Below the pieces are notes generated by a model that made no database searches, was not told where the DNA came from, and saw only the letters and a list, made by a program, of their open reading frames with translations. From Schizochytrium sp. TIO01 (Eukaryota > Sar > Bigyra > Thraustochytrida > Thraustochytriidae), in contig SMSO01000035.1 in the NCBI GenBank assembly GCA_004764695.1, positions 3,787,040 through 3,851,039 of the forward strand: a stretch of DNA of 64,000 nt. Direction: 5' to 3'. A program made the translations under genes and the position numbers. Of the stretch, positions 11,471 to 21,558 are shown piece by piece (position 1 is the stretch's first letter; each line of letters begins with the position of its first letter).

Positions 11471-11699
11471 GAAGAACTTTTGTTGATCAAGAAAGAAAAA
11501 AGAAGCACAAGACAGATTCTGACAACAAATTATTATCATTATCAGCGGTTGGCCAACGCGCACGTTCCCATAACCTTTCGGCGCAACCCGGGTTTGTCTT
11601 CAGTCCGCTCGAGCGTACTTCCTGCACCGGTGGCCTCCGGGGCTTCTTTCGCTCGCTGGCCCTCACGAATACTTGCCTGCATACTTGGTATCCAAAGCT

Positions 11700-11758
11700 A
11701 TTTGTCCATTCGCCCATTCGTCCATTCGTCCATCCATCCATCCGCCCGCCCATCCGCT
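11700..11758 (+). repeat. CCATTCGT/CCATCCAT short tandem repeats
   Basis: Successive CCATTCGYC and CCATC units, then CCCGCCCATCC. This is simple sequence only. Confidence 0.7.
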
Positions 11759-12168
11759 CAACCTCGGCAGGTAAGTAGGCACCTGCTCTCTCCGCCTTGA
11801 ATCTGGCGAGCAGATCAATAAGGTCCCAACCAGAAGCAGAAAGAGTCGTCGCCAGGCAGCGTACTGGGCGAAGATCTGTACCGAGCCGCGAAGATCCGTC
11901 TATCTGTAAGCCTTGAAAGCCGTAATTAGCAGCTTGTTCTCAATTCTTTTTACTATAAAGAAGATAGGTCAAAAAGGAAGGACCCCCAAAAACAGACAAA
12001 ACTGCGGACCAAACCCAGTTCCGCTTCCTCCAGAGAGTCCTACTAGGTACTTAAATTCTTGGTTCCTACGTGCGTGCATACTAGACTAGTACGCACTTGA
12101 TCGATCTATTAGACTGTCGTCGTCAGCAGAACGAAGTTCGCCGAAGCAATTCCCCAATTCCTTAAACG

Positions 12169-13218
12169 ATGATGCAAGGCATGGGCAAGATGCTGCGTCA
12201 GACTGGAACTCGCGCAAACAACGTTCTGCAGTCCGCTCAGATTCCGGAGGCCGTAGTGCTTGGGCAGACCCGGGGCTTCGCGACCTTCAACAAGTTGCTC
12301 AACATTGATGATGCCAATCCTGCAGGCAACGCACACGGTGGCGAGCTCATGAGATTCATGCTTGACACCGCTGCCTCGGTCACTACGATCCGACACCTCA
12401 ACCACGATGGCAAGGGAAAGTACAACGCAGCCGTCGGAACAGTCTCAAAGACTGCCTTCCATGCTCCAGTGCACGTCGGTGAGCTCATTACGGCAAAGGC
12501 CGAGCTCCTGAGTGCATCCGCACATACCGTCACAGTGCACATTGACCTCTGGGCTGAAAATCTGATGACAGGCTATCGTCGCCTCACAAACTCGACTGAT
12601 GCTATCTACGTCGCGCTTGATGCCTCCAATGAGAACATGAATGAAGTCACCAAAGATCGCATTCCTCCTGTGGACCCAGTGGACTACACTATGGCTCTGC
12701 ATGGACAGCAGGTTTACAAGGAGCACCTTGAGGCTCGCAAGCACCAACCCTCTGATGAAGAGCTCTCCCGTCGTTTTCACGAGGGCCAGTGGACTGCCTC
12801 GCTCGGGCACGTTGTTCTCCCGACAGACTGCTCGGTTCCCAACAAGATTGCCAAGGGTGGTACCATTATCAAGCTTATGGATAACGTTGGAGCAGTAGCT
12901 GCTTGGCGCCACAGCCGGTCCAACTGCGTTACAGCCTCCGTCGAGACGCTCTGCTTTCGCAACCCTCTGCAGCTTGGAGATCTTGTTACTTGCCGTGCCC
13001 GCCCTACTTACGCTTCGAGCAAGTCCCTCGAGATTGAGATCATTGTCGAGTCTGCCTCCCCTATGACAGGTGAGAGCCGTATCGCTGTGCATGCCTACTT
13101 TGTCTTTGTTGCCCTTGACGAGTCAGGCCATGCCATCAAGCTGCCGCCTCTTGACAGCTTCACTCCTGATGCTGAAGCTCGCTACAAGGCGCGCAAGAAC
13201 GCAAGCAAGAGCTCTTAA
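12169..13218 (+). CDS. Acyl-CoA thioesterase with two hotdog domains (ACOT family), probably mitochondrial
   Basis: A complete 349-codon frame from ATG. The first ~40 residues are Arg/Gln/Ala-rich without acidic residues until later (MLRQTGTRAN...RGFATF), resembling a mitochondrial targeting peptide. Two hotdog folds follow. The first (about 50-165) contains NAHGGELMRFMLDTAASV and a long HVGELITAKAELLSASAHT strand. The second (about 215-330) contains KGGTIIKLMDNVGAVAAWRHS and PLQLGDLVTCRARPTYASS. Tandem hotdog acyl-CoA hydrolases split acyl-CoA into free fatty acid and CoA; the HGG and MDNVGAVAA helices are the usual active-site elements. Residues 165-215 are a charged linker. The gene converges on SMG1 with ~590 bases between the stops. 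Chain-length preference cannot be read from the sequence. Confidence 0.9.
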   Translation: MMQGMGKMLRQTGTRANNVLQSAQIPEAVVLGQTRGFATFNKLLNIDDANPAGNAHGGELMRFMLDTAASVTTIRHLNHDGKGKYNAAVGTVSKTAFHAPVHVGELITAKAELLSASAHTVTVHIDLWAENLMTGYRRLTNSTDAIYVALDASNENMNEVTKDRIPPVDPVDYTMALHGQQVYKEHLEARKHQPSDEELSRRFHEGQWTASLGHVVLPTDCSVPNKIAKGGTIIKLMDNVGAVAAWRHSRSNCVTASVETLCFRNPLQLGDLVTCRARPTYASSKSLEIEIIVESASPMTGESRIAVHAYFVFVALDESGHAIKLPPLDSFTPDAEARYKARKNASKSS

Positions 13219-13806
13219 GGTAAAAATGCTAGTCAAGTCACCAATATAGGCCTGCATTCGTTCTCTGGAGAGCTTAAGAGCATTGCATTTTCTGTTTAGC
13301 TTTTGGTCGTGCTTGCCGCTTGCAAGTATGCACTATACATCTCTGCACACACAAGTAACATCTCACATTACTAGATCTTTAAAACAAAAATAAAGAAAAT
13401 CTAAATGATCCTCTCGTCTTTGACATATGATACCAATTGCTCCATTTCGGGACTTTTTCTGAAAACTTGTTTTTACAAAAGAAAGAAATGTAGGCGTCTA
13501 ACTTGAGTTTCGCACACAAAATCACACATTTATCATACAGGACTTTGTGTAGACCAGACTCGCTGCATCCTCCCTCTCTCTCCGTCATTGGTTTCCCAGA
13601 ATTGGAACAAAAACACTAAACTTTGATTAAATTTTTATTACTATTTCTGCCTCACTAAAGAAGATATTCATTCATGAAAGGCTCAAACAAACTGTGATCA
13701 AAGTTTAGCAATCAGTTGAAACAAACAATACAAGATTAAACTAGCATCCTTCAGTACACAATAATAATAAATCCGCCGTCAGGAACCACCAAGTGCGCAC
13801 TTTACC
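13219..13806. other. Intergenic region between convergent thioesterase and SMG1 genes
   Basis: About 590 A/T-rich bases that should hold both 3' untranslated regions. No gene or repeat was recognised. Confidence 0.5.
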
Positions 13807-16800
13807 TTATACAAAAGGCATCCAGCCCTCGTACATCCTTGCTAGACGCTTTTCAGATGTCGCTTGGGCAGTCAACGTCGCAACTAATGTTTCCACGGGC
13901 TCCGACGCCGAGAGTTTGGCATCCAATCTTCGGAGAACCTCCGTTGCTTTGACTTGCCGACGTTTACGTTGTGTCTCCTCGTCCGGAGCACGTCGACCAA
14001 AGTCGCCAGTGCCCTTACGGGCTAATGTCAGTAGCTTGCGCAAGCTCTCGCGAATACGTTGAGTACATTGCACGAGCCGATTTAGGGTTATATCAACCTG
14101 TGAAGAGAGAGTACGCTGTGCAATAAGATCTGACGCAAGCTCGAAGAATGGGCCCTCCTGATCAGCACCACGCCGAATGTTGGAGATGTTCGCCCATACC
14201 TGGGCGTTATTTAATAAAGCAGTACTTCGCACATGTTCAAGTTCATTCTCAAGCGCAGAACGAAGCTGCTCTGCTTTATCAAGTTTTCCTTGGCGGTATT
14301 GACGCCTTGCTTCTTCAGCTTCATCAATTTCCTTGGCAGCCTCGCGAAGACCACGAGTTTGCTGCATGAGTTCCAAGCCCTCAAGTACACCTCGGGCTAA
14401 CTCAAAAACCTCGCGAGAAGTTTCTTCAACAAGCGGCAGGAACTCGGCATCTAGAGACATACTTTCCCATGACTGAAGTGCCATAGGGACCCCTGTGGTC
14501 CCGGCGGAAGACCCCTCTGTACCTTCAGGTTTGTTGCCAGAGTTGTATCCGGTGTCCTCTTCCATCGACGGTGGAATACGGATATCTGCCGCCTGTGCTT
14601 CAATCTTGGCCACACTACTGAGAACGCGTTTCAGGGATTCTGCACTCTCTAACACACTCCGTCGGCTGGTATCTGATTGCGCGCCTGCGCGTCGGAAGGC
14701 TTCAATAGAACGGCCCAATTCAGCATCCATGTACAGAAGTTCACGACGTAAATCAAGGCGTGCCTTGACAGCGCTTAATGCAGCGCCAGATCTATCAAAA
14801 GCCCCAATACCGGCATTCCAAAACCAATCCAACGCATACGCGTGTTTCCATGCAATAGTAGGATCAATGCATTGCTTTGCAATTTGTGCAACTTGATCCT
14901 GAACATTGTCGGGATTCACACCAGAAATAGTGCTCTCAATATTTTGCTGGCAGCGACGAATGCTTTGCGTCATTCGCTCAATATCCCTGTCCGAAAATGA
15001 ATAGTCCTTTACATCAACAAGAGACTGAGCTGTATCAAGAACCTCATGAATACTGCTTCGCAAAATCTGCAAGCGGGCAAGCCAGTCATCTACTAATGTT
15101 TGAGATCCATACGTAGAAGCTTCACCATACTGCTTCAATCCCCGCTGAAGATCATTGAGACAAGTCATGGCGCGATCTGTGGTGGCCTTGAGATCTGCTG
15201 CCGGAGCATCGCGACGAACATCAAATGTAGTGAAACTCTTTGTGAGAGAGGCTTCAACTCGAGGCAACACGTGTCCTTGCTGCAAAGCAATCGACCCGCT
15301 TGCGAGCTGGGCCTGCATACGATCACACCGAACCTGCACCTGGATAATTGATTGAAGCGCTTCTGTAAGCCATTCGCGACGAAGCAACAGATTGTTTCTC
15401 AGTTCATCGATTTCGGCCTCCTGTGCGTGCAGAACGGCACGAGGGTCGTCCTTGACCTGATTCTTAGGCGCGACCCCTCCCTCAATGTCATCTAACATAG
15501 ATTCTACATGACGTAAACTTGTCTCCTCAGAAGGTACTTGGTCAAGGGCGGTTTTATATTGTTCTTCAAGAGACAGAAGAGCATTCACATCTACCACATC
15601 GTCATCTTCAGAGAGGTGAACTTCGGAAGCAAGTAATGAAATACTCACATTTACATTGAGCGAGTTATCTGCAGTCTTTACTTTCGTTCCAGTCCACGAG
15701 ATACTTGAATCATTCACAATAGATCCTACTAATGACTGAATAAGCTCCTTGTGATTCCGCATGCACTGCATGGTGCTTCGCGCCCACCCTGCATATGCTC
15801 CATCTTTTTCCAAGAACTGAAGTCGTTCGCCTTCTGGACCGATTGGACGTTGCAACGGCAACGCATCACGCAGTACCTGAGTAAGTCTAAATGGAACAGT
15901 TTCGGGGACAGCCAGACGATGACCTGATTCAAAGCAAACATTGTAATCAATATGAACAAGTTCGCCACTCCCAGGGCCAGAGGAAAGGTCGAGCATGATA
16001 TTAGAGATGTGACGATCTCCTAATCCCATGATGTAGCCGAAAATACTACTTCCTGCCAATGAGCGAGAGTACCGTTTTGAGCGCTGCCACCAATCACCAG
16101 CATCGCGAGAAGTTGTGCAGAGTTCCCGCGCGAGCAAGTTGCGGGGCACCAAAGCTTCCAGTTCTCTAAGAGACTCAACAACGACTTGCTCGGGCCAATC
16201 GGTACGCCGAATTTCACGCGCAACATCAATTGAAACCCCCTTGGCTTCAGCAAGTCGTCGATGAATCACATTCAAATGGGCATCGCCCTTAAGAGCTTTG
16301 CGATCATCAGCCGCGCATCGCTCTTCATAAATATCCATAATAGGACGGGCTCCCTCAACCCATTGAACAAGGCCCACACTTTGTCCCAAAGCCACTACTT
16401 CATATGTGCGGATGCTGTGGGGCATTGGCATAAGAGAATCCATGATATAACCAATCTGTAGCACACGTTCATCAAGCCGCATATCGTCGCCACCCTTGAG
16501 CAGAAAACCATACTTCCCGCCATCCATGCCTCTAAGCCATACGCGTTTGGGGCGTGTTTTAGACGTCAGTGCTTGGATTCTGTCCTCAAATGAGTGAATA
16601 CCGACATCCCAATGTCCTGGCACTCGCAAAAGACTTGCGCCCTCCAAGGCAGTACTGCAAAATAGCTTAGGAGCAAACTCTCGCATTTTGGCATCTCCTT
16701 GCCGCATGTGAAGCCATGCTGCCAATTTACGCTCTTCCGATTCAAGAGCATCCCACGCAGATTCAACGCCATAAACTTCAAAGCTATCCATCATTTGAAT

Positions 16801-19800
16801 AGCACGGCCGATACTTTGCCGCAATTCACGGCTCCGTGATGGACGTGCAACCTCTTTTCGTTTGTCTGCATAGGTTGAGGAAGTAGATGAGTCGAAGTCA
16901 TCATCAGGGGAGTCCTCCTTGTCTGGTCCAACACTTGAGCCAAACGTCGCTTCAAAATGATCTTGTAAATTGGAGATGGAGGGTTGCATGACATCGCGGC
17001 AACTCTTCCGCTTTGTGGCCTCATCAAAATACACATTACTCTGAATACTACGAATAGCTTCAAGAGTTTTCATTTTTTGGGCTAGAGTACGTTTAATCAA
17101 TGCATACCAGCGTTCCTCAAGCCAAATCGCCGATCCAACAAGCTCCGCGACGATAGCCTCAGCACCGCTAAAGGAAGGAATCTGTGCTCGTAATTCTCGG
17201 AACAAATCCTCGCCGAGTTGCTCGCGAGCAGCAATGATACTCCAGGTGATACGACCTGGGTGCTCTCGTGCAATTCGTAAGGCTAACCCTTGTAATATCT
17301 CAGATGGTCGAGCCGCACCGGCTAGAACTTGTGGCAAGAGCTGAGTCCATGCTAAAGTTGGCGTTTTTGCAAGGCTGGCACGGCATTCGTCCCCGGATAC
17401 CGCTGCTTCAAGCTGGGGAACCATACCCAAAAGACGTAGGCACGCAGCTGTCCGTAGACCTAGCGTTTTGCGTGTGCCGCTGCTCCAGCACACAAACTTT
17501 GCATAAGCAGAAACAGCACTTTCCAGATCCCCCTCATTCTCGCAAAGTTGGCCAAACTCATACCAACACATACCATCAATGTTACTATCAACGAGGCTGG
17601 AAGCAGTCTCACAAGCATGCCAGAGGTGTACTTTGCGTGTCTCTGGTTCAGTTTCCAAGCGCCCAAGCTCCATGTGTGCAGTGTGTGCTTGAGCTGGTGC
17701 AAGTTGTGAAATGAGCTGGTCAGACTGTGGAGAGTCAGGTGCAGCAAGAAATTTACGCAAAAGGTGCACGCTATCAGACTCGTTTTCATTCGTAGGTTCT
17801 CTCTCGTCATAACACAACAGAAGCCGCTGAGCGCATTGCATATTGCCAGTTTCGTGAGCCTTTCGCGCTGCTACAAGAAGAGCACTTGGCCTTGCTTGCT
17901 CAGTGGCAAGACGCAGTGGCCACCACATGGCGGGGAGGGATGATATTTCCTCGATTCGGGATACTGGTAACGCTTGCAAATCATCACGAAGTCCACACGC
18001 ACGTACAGCCCATAGTTGAGTCTGATAACGACTCAAGCAACGGTGGTTTGCCCCAGACAAGAACGCTAGAGTAAAATCTTTTTGCAAAGCACGATCTGCT
18101 TGCACTAGGCCTTCATAGGTTCCATAAATATGGTCTGAGTCGGCTGCGCTTTGTATCATGCCCACTTGCTCGAGAAGTGCTTTGGAAGTCCAATAATCTG
18201 AAAAACTTCTAGAGGAGTCCTCCATGAGCGAAGGTGAGAGACGGCTGATTGGCTCTAGCAGACTTGGCACCATGACACAACCCTGTGTTGTAAGATTTGC
18301 GAGTGGTCCGCTAAGATACAATGAGCTTGCGCTGCAGGTTAGAGCATCGGCGAGTGCCTCCTGGCTGGCTTCCCATGCAGACTCTTGTTCCTGCGTAAGG
18401 AACATACTCCATTGTGACACTCCCGTTGTGTCTCCAGAAGCAACGAGGCAGTCCATGGCACCCTGCACGTTCCAGCGAAGAGCCTCTAAAGAGGCGTCCC
18501 AGGTACCAAGTGTATCACGGTCAGCCAGAAGGTCCTGTGTAGCTGAAGCATACATACGAGCCGCTTCTTCATATGACTCATGGCTTTGCAAAGCAGCAGC
18601 AGCGATAGTTCGTTCCCATATATCTGAACCTGTGGCAGGGACCCATTTGTTAAGCTCTTTAATAATACTCGCATCTTCACAACGTTGTACAAGCGCTTGT
18701 CCAAGTTTCCGTAAAATCTGTGGATTTGGCTGCCCCTCATCTGGTACTTCAAGCAACGATCTCCAAGCATGCCAGATGAAATCTGCATCGGGTGTACTTG
18801 CATATTTATCATCCAAAATACGTTTGCGCGTGTTGCGAAGCCAGTTCTGACATACTTGGCGATTTTTGTCAAAGAATTTGCATGCCTTGCGAGCTTCCGC
18901 GGACTGATCAACATGTACCGGCAGATTCTTCGTGCCAAACTCGGCCCGGGCGCTAGCAGCAGCAGCATCTGGGGTAGACGACGCAGACTCCTTCTCTTGT
19001 GCCTCCTCCGCTCGAATACGTGCTCCTGCATCTGCTGCAAGAAGTATCGCACGTTCTAAGTGAAATACAAGAGCTCGGCCTACAGAAACATGTGCTACAG
19101 CATCTTCAGTTTTCATTGGTGCACTAGGGAGAGTAGCAGCCTGCACGGCGTGGATGAGGTGATCAAGCTGCATTAAGGTCTGGCTTGCAGGACCTGCATA
19201 GGAACGTAATTTGCGCTGAACAAGTTGGTCTGCAAATACCGAAGCAACAGCTGCTCGACGGCTGTGAGCCACTGCTGTCAAATTGCTGTCTGCAGAAATT
19301 CTGTGTGCTACGAACTGCATTCCACACGTAAGTACCTGCTGTAAATAGTCATCAACATGTTCAAAGCCTCGCGAACGAGTCTCACCTGCAGCCCATATGT
19401 GGTCAAGAAAGTTTTGAGCACGGCTCAAAAGTTGTCCCTGAACTGCAAACTCAAGACAACCGACCCGCGCAGCAGCTATTCTTTGGACACCAGGATTGGC
19501 TGCATCAAGAAGGGCAAGCACAAGAGCTTTATCAGACGTCTTTTCCACAGCGAGAGTGCATATTGATACGTCTTCTGCATTACCCAACGTGCAGGCTCGA
19601 GCGATCACAGGAGATAAGCTGTTATCGGGTGCAGATTGGAGGGCCAAAATAAGGAGACTGCGGCGTCGCTGCTTCAGTGCAAGCTTTGCGGCAGTCTCAA
19701 TAAGGCTGCAATATACCTTACTTGAACTACCATGCTCTAGCTTACAATTGACCAAGACGAGTTCTAGCCACTGAGTTTGGAGTTCTGGATGCTCCCGGAG

Positions 19801-21558
19801 CTTGGAGAGAGCCTTTCTAAGTGCTTTAGATGAGGGGGCGCTCATACAGGTCTGTGCCGGTGAGTTTGCCTTGGTTAGTTCAAGTCCTACTTGAATAAGA
19901 AAGTTTGCCCAAGAAGGAGGGTCCTGTCCACTTTGTAGTATCATATTCTTGAGATGCTTCTCGAAGCTGACTTTGGTAAACGCATACTTGTAAAAGGACT
20001 TGAGTGCGTCTTCATGTGAATTCCTACGCAGCAATAACTGCAATATGGCACCACCTCTGTCCTCCAGCATCCTTAACAAAGCAGATTCATCAAGCTGTGC
20101 AGCAGTCCGGCCTAACGCAGGAAGAACAACACTAATTGCTTTTGAAGAGGGGCGCCGGAGAGCACATGAGAGAGCCGATGTCATTTGAGACCACACCACT
20201 TGGTTAACGCCCTGAACAGTCTCTAAAACTGGCACCCACCGTGAACAGACGATGGCCAGAAGATCTAGAGCTGCCCAATCACATTGTGCGAAAAGAAGCT
20301 GTGCAAAGCGCGTTGAATTTTGTGCCCACTTATCTAACTGTACATCGGCAATGACTGGCGGGCGAATGCGCTTAAGCGCGACATAAATAATAAGCCAAGC
20401 AGTCAAGACACCCGTTGTACGTGTGGAAAAGTCCGTCTGCTGACATGCAGAGTGCATATCCTGATCAAGTGCATAGAACATTTGCGTATAAACAGCTTCT
20501 TGCGAAATCCAATCTGACTCGAACTCAGGTCTTAAGAGAAACCTCGTAGCGCTGTTGAGAAGCTCTGCAGTCTCTTTACCTGGGACTGGGTAAGATGCGC
20601 ACATGCCCACCACTGCATTTACAAGTGTTGGAAAATGCATACGTATCTGAAAGAGGCCTGAGACTCTCCGTGCTACGTCTGTGAGAGTGTCCAACACTTT
20701 CACAAACCTCAACTGTGCTACGGCGCTCACGCCCATCCCCCCTCCAGCATTACCAGAGTTCGCGCCATCCAACGTGCTTCTGTGGCTTGAGGCCAGACCT
20801 GCACTTCTTGAAATAAGGTCACGCGTAACTAGAAGATCATTTACCACGGTACTCAGCATACTTGATGGATCGTGGTAATGAATAATCGAAGCTGCTGTCA
20901 AGTGCATCCAGCTCTCGCCAGCATGTTTTTTTGCGAAGATGTAGTTTTGCTCTAATCCAGAAAGGACCCACTCTATCATAGATCCTGGAATCTCCTCTTC
21001 GCAGATGGCCACAACGGCACCTGCAAACTCCCTTCCACATGCCGCCAAATTTGAAGCCGTTTGTTGCAAAATGCTTAAAAGCGTTGCTCGCTCGGTAAGA
21101 TCTGCATTTGATCCCATCAAAAGCCTTGCAAATTCCTGTGCATATCGCTCCCGCAACTCGGAGTCTGATGACCATGATTCTGCTGCATCCGAAATCTCCA
21201 TTGCCCTCTGTGTGGCGCTTGAAGTCCCCACTTGTGATGCCGAAGTCGAGGTTGTATCTCGAATTTTCGCTCCAACCTTCAAAGTTAAATCCGGCTTTTG
21301 CTTTTGTTTCTGTTTTTGCTTTTGGCTTGGCTTTGAGTCAAGATGATCTCCCGCATTGTGATCCATATCCATGTTTAATCCAGACGTTGTCGTCAAAGAC
21401 GGAGACGCTGACGATGGTGACAATACCGCTGTCGAAGCCGCAGCTGCTGCCGATGGGGACGTCGCCGCAGTGTTTGCACTGCGACTTGCAGGTATTTTTG
21501 CGGCGTCTGGGGCGCCAGCAGGCGATGCCTTTGTCTTGGCGTCGCCTTGGTCTCCCAT
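13807..21558 (-). CDS. SMG1: SMG1-type phosphatidylinositol 3-kinase-related protein kinase
   Basis: A single 2583-codon frame from the first ATG; 24 further in-frame codons lie upstream but begin only with a TTG. The N-terminus (about 1-100) is Ala/Ser/Lys-rich and disordered. A long alpha-helical solenoid plus FAT region follows to about 1600. The kinase domain has LLKGGDDMRLDERVLQ (Lys near 1688), the catalytic GLGDRHISNIMLD (Asp near 1848) and the metal-binding HIDYNVCFE (Asp near 1871, DYN in place of DFG). About 600 residues of coiled, Gln/Glu/Arg-rich sequence separate the kinase from the terminal FATC motif ending LARMYEGWMPFV. This long kinase-FATC spacer and the IDYNVCFE motif are diagnostic of SMG1, which phosphorylates UPF1 in nonsense-mediated mRNA decay. 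It is shorter than the roughly 3660-residue human protein. No introns are needed. Confidence 0.93.
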   Translation of the reverse strand: MGDQGDAKTKASPAGAPDAAKIPASRSANTAATSPSAAAAASTAVLSPSSASPSLTTTSGLNMDMDHNAGDHLDSKPSQKQKQKQKQKPDLTLKVGAKIRDTTSTSASQVGTSSATQRAMEISDAAESWSSDSELRERYAQEFARLLMGSNADLTERATLLSILQQTASNLAACGREFAGAVVAICEEEIPGSMIEWVLSGLEQNYIFAKKHAGESWMHLTAASIIHYHDPSSMLSTVVNDLLVTRDLISRSAGLASSHRSTLDGANSGNAGGGMGVSAVAQLRFVKVLDTLTDVARRVSGLFQIRMHFPTLVNAVVGMCASYPVPGKETAELLNSATRFLLRPEFESDWISQEAVYTQMFYALDQDMHSACQQTDFSTRTTGVLTAWLIIYVALKRIRPPVIADVQLDKWAQNSTRFAQLLFAQCDWAALDLLAIVCSRWVPVLETVQGVNQVVWSQMTSALSCALRRPSSKAISVVLPALGRTAAQLDESALLRMLEDRGGAILQLLLRRNSHEDALKSFYKYAFTKVSFEKHLKNMILQSGQDPPSWANFLIQVGLELTKANSPAQTCMSAPSSKALRKALSKLREHPELQTQWLELVLVNCKLEHGSSSKVYCSLIETAAKLALKQRRRSLLILALQSAPDNSLSPVIARACTLGNAEDVSICTLAVEKTSDKALVLALLDAANPGVQRIAAARVGCLEFAVQGQLLSRAQNFLDHIWAAGETRSRGFEHVDDYLQQVLTCGMQFVAHRISADSNLTAVAHSRRAAVASVFADQLVQRKLRSYAGPASQTLMQLDHLIHAVQAATLPSAPMKTEDAVAHVSVGRALVFHLERAILLAADAGARIRAEEAQEKESASSTPDAAAASARAEFGTKNLPVHVDQSAEARKACKFFDKNRQVCQNWLRNTRKRILDDKYASTPDADFIWHAWRSLLEVPDEGQPNPQILRKLGQALVQRCEDASIIKELNKWVPATGSDIWERTIAAAALQSHESYEEAARMYASATQDLLADRDTLGTWDASLEALRWNVQGAMDCLVASGDTTGVSQWSMFLTQEQESAWEASQEALADALTCSASSLYLSGPLANLTTQGCVMVPSLLEPISRLSPSLMEDSSRSFSDYWTSKALLEQVGMIQSAADSDHIYGTYEGLVQADRALQKDFTLAFLSGANHRCLSRYQTQLWAVRACGLRDDLQALPVSRIEEISSLPAMWWPLRLATEQARPSALLVAARKAHETGNMQCAQRLLLCYDEREPTNENESDSVHLLRKFLAAPDSPQSDQLISQLAPAQAHTAHMELGRLETEPETRKVHLWHACETASSLVDSNIDGMCWYEFGQLCENEGDLESAVSAYAKFVCWSSGTRKTLGLRTAACLRLLGMVPQLEAAVSGDECRASLAKTPTLAWTQLLPQVLAGAARPSEILQGLALRIAREHPGRITWSIIAAREQLGEDLFRELRAQIPSFSGAEAIVAELVGSAIWLEERWYALIKRTLAQKMKTLEAIRSIQSNVYFDEATKRKSCRDVMQPSISNLQDHFEATFGSSVGPDKEDSPDDDFDSSTSSTYADKRKEVARPSRSRELRQSIGRAIQMMDSFEVYGVESAWDALESEERKLAAWLHMRQGDAKMREFAPKLFCSTALEGASLLRVPGHWDVGIHSFEDRIQALTSKTRPKRVWLRGMDGGKYGFLLKGGDDMRLDERVLQIGYIMDSLMPMPHSIRTYEVVALGQSVGLVQWVEGARPIMDIYEERCAADDRKALKGDAHLNVIHRRLAEAKGVSIDVAREIRRTDWPEQVVVESLRELEALVPRNLLARELCTTSRDAGDWWQRSKRYSRSLAGSSIFGYIMGLGDRHISNIMLDLSSGPGSGELVHIDYNVCFESGHRLAVPETVPFRLTQVLRDALPLQRPIGPEGERLQFLEKDGAYAGWARSTMQCMRNHKELIQSLVGSIVNDSSISWTGTKVKTADNSLNVNVSISLLASEVHLSEDDDVVDVNALLSLEEQYKTALDQVPSEETSLRHVESMLDDIEGGVAPKNQVKDDPRAVLHAQEAEIDELRNNLLLRREWLTEALQSIIQVQVRCDRMQAQLASGSIALQQGHVLPRVEASLTKSFTTFDVRRDAPAADLKATTDRAMTCLNDLQRGLKQYGEASTYGSQTLVDDWLARLQILRSSIHEVLDTAQSLVDVKDYSFSDRDIERMTQSIRRCQQNIESTISGVNPDNVQDQVAQIAKQCIDPTIAWKHAYALDWFWNAGIGAFDRSGAALSAVKARLDLRRELLYMDAELGRSIEAFRRAGAQSDTSRRSVLESAESLKRVLSSVAKIEAQAADIRIPPSMEEDTGYNSGNKPEGTEGSSAGTTGVPMALQSWESMSLDAEFLPLVEETSREVFELARGVLEGLELMQQTRGLREAAKEIDEAEEARRQYRQGKLDKAEQLRSALENELEHVRSTALLNNAQVWANISNIRRGADQEGPFFELASDLIAQRTLSSQVDITLNRLVQCTQRIRESLRKLLTLARKGTGDFGRRAPDEETQRKRRQVKATEVLRRLDAKLSASEPVETLVATLTAQATSEKRLARMYEGWMPFV

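Larger units (their letters stand above)
4798..12168. other. 7.4-kb gene desert rich in low-complexity DNA
   Basis: No convincing gene was found. Short frames here are mostly carried by simple repeats or lack any family resemblance; for example, a minus-strand Lys-rich then Asp/Gly-rich frame at 7147-7404 has no recognisable domain. The region holds a tandem diverged ~125-bp repeat, microsatellites and long purine/pyrimidine tracts, listed separately. Part of it may be the 5' region of the thioesterase gene at 12169. Confidence 0.6.
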
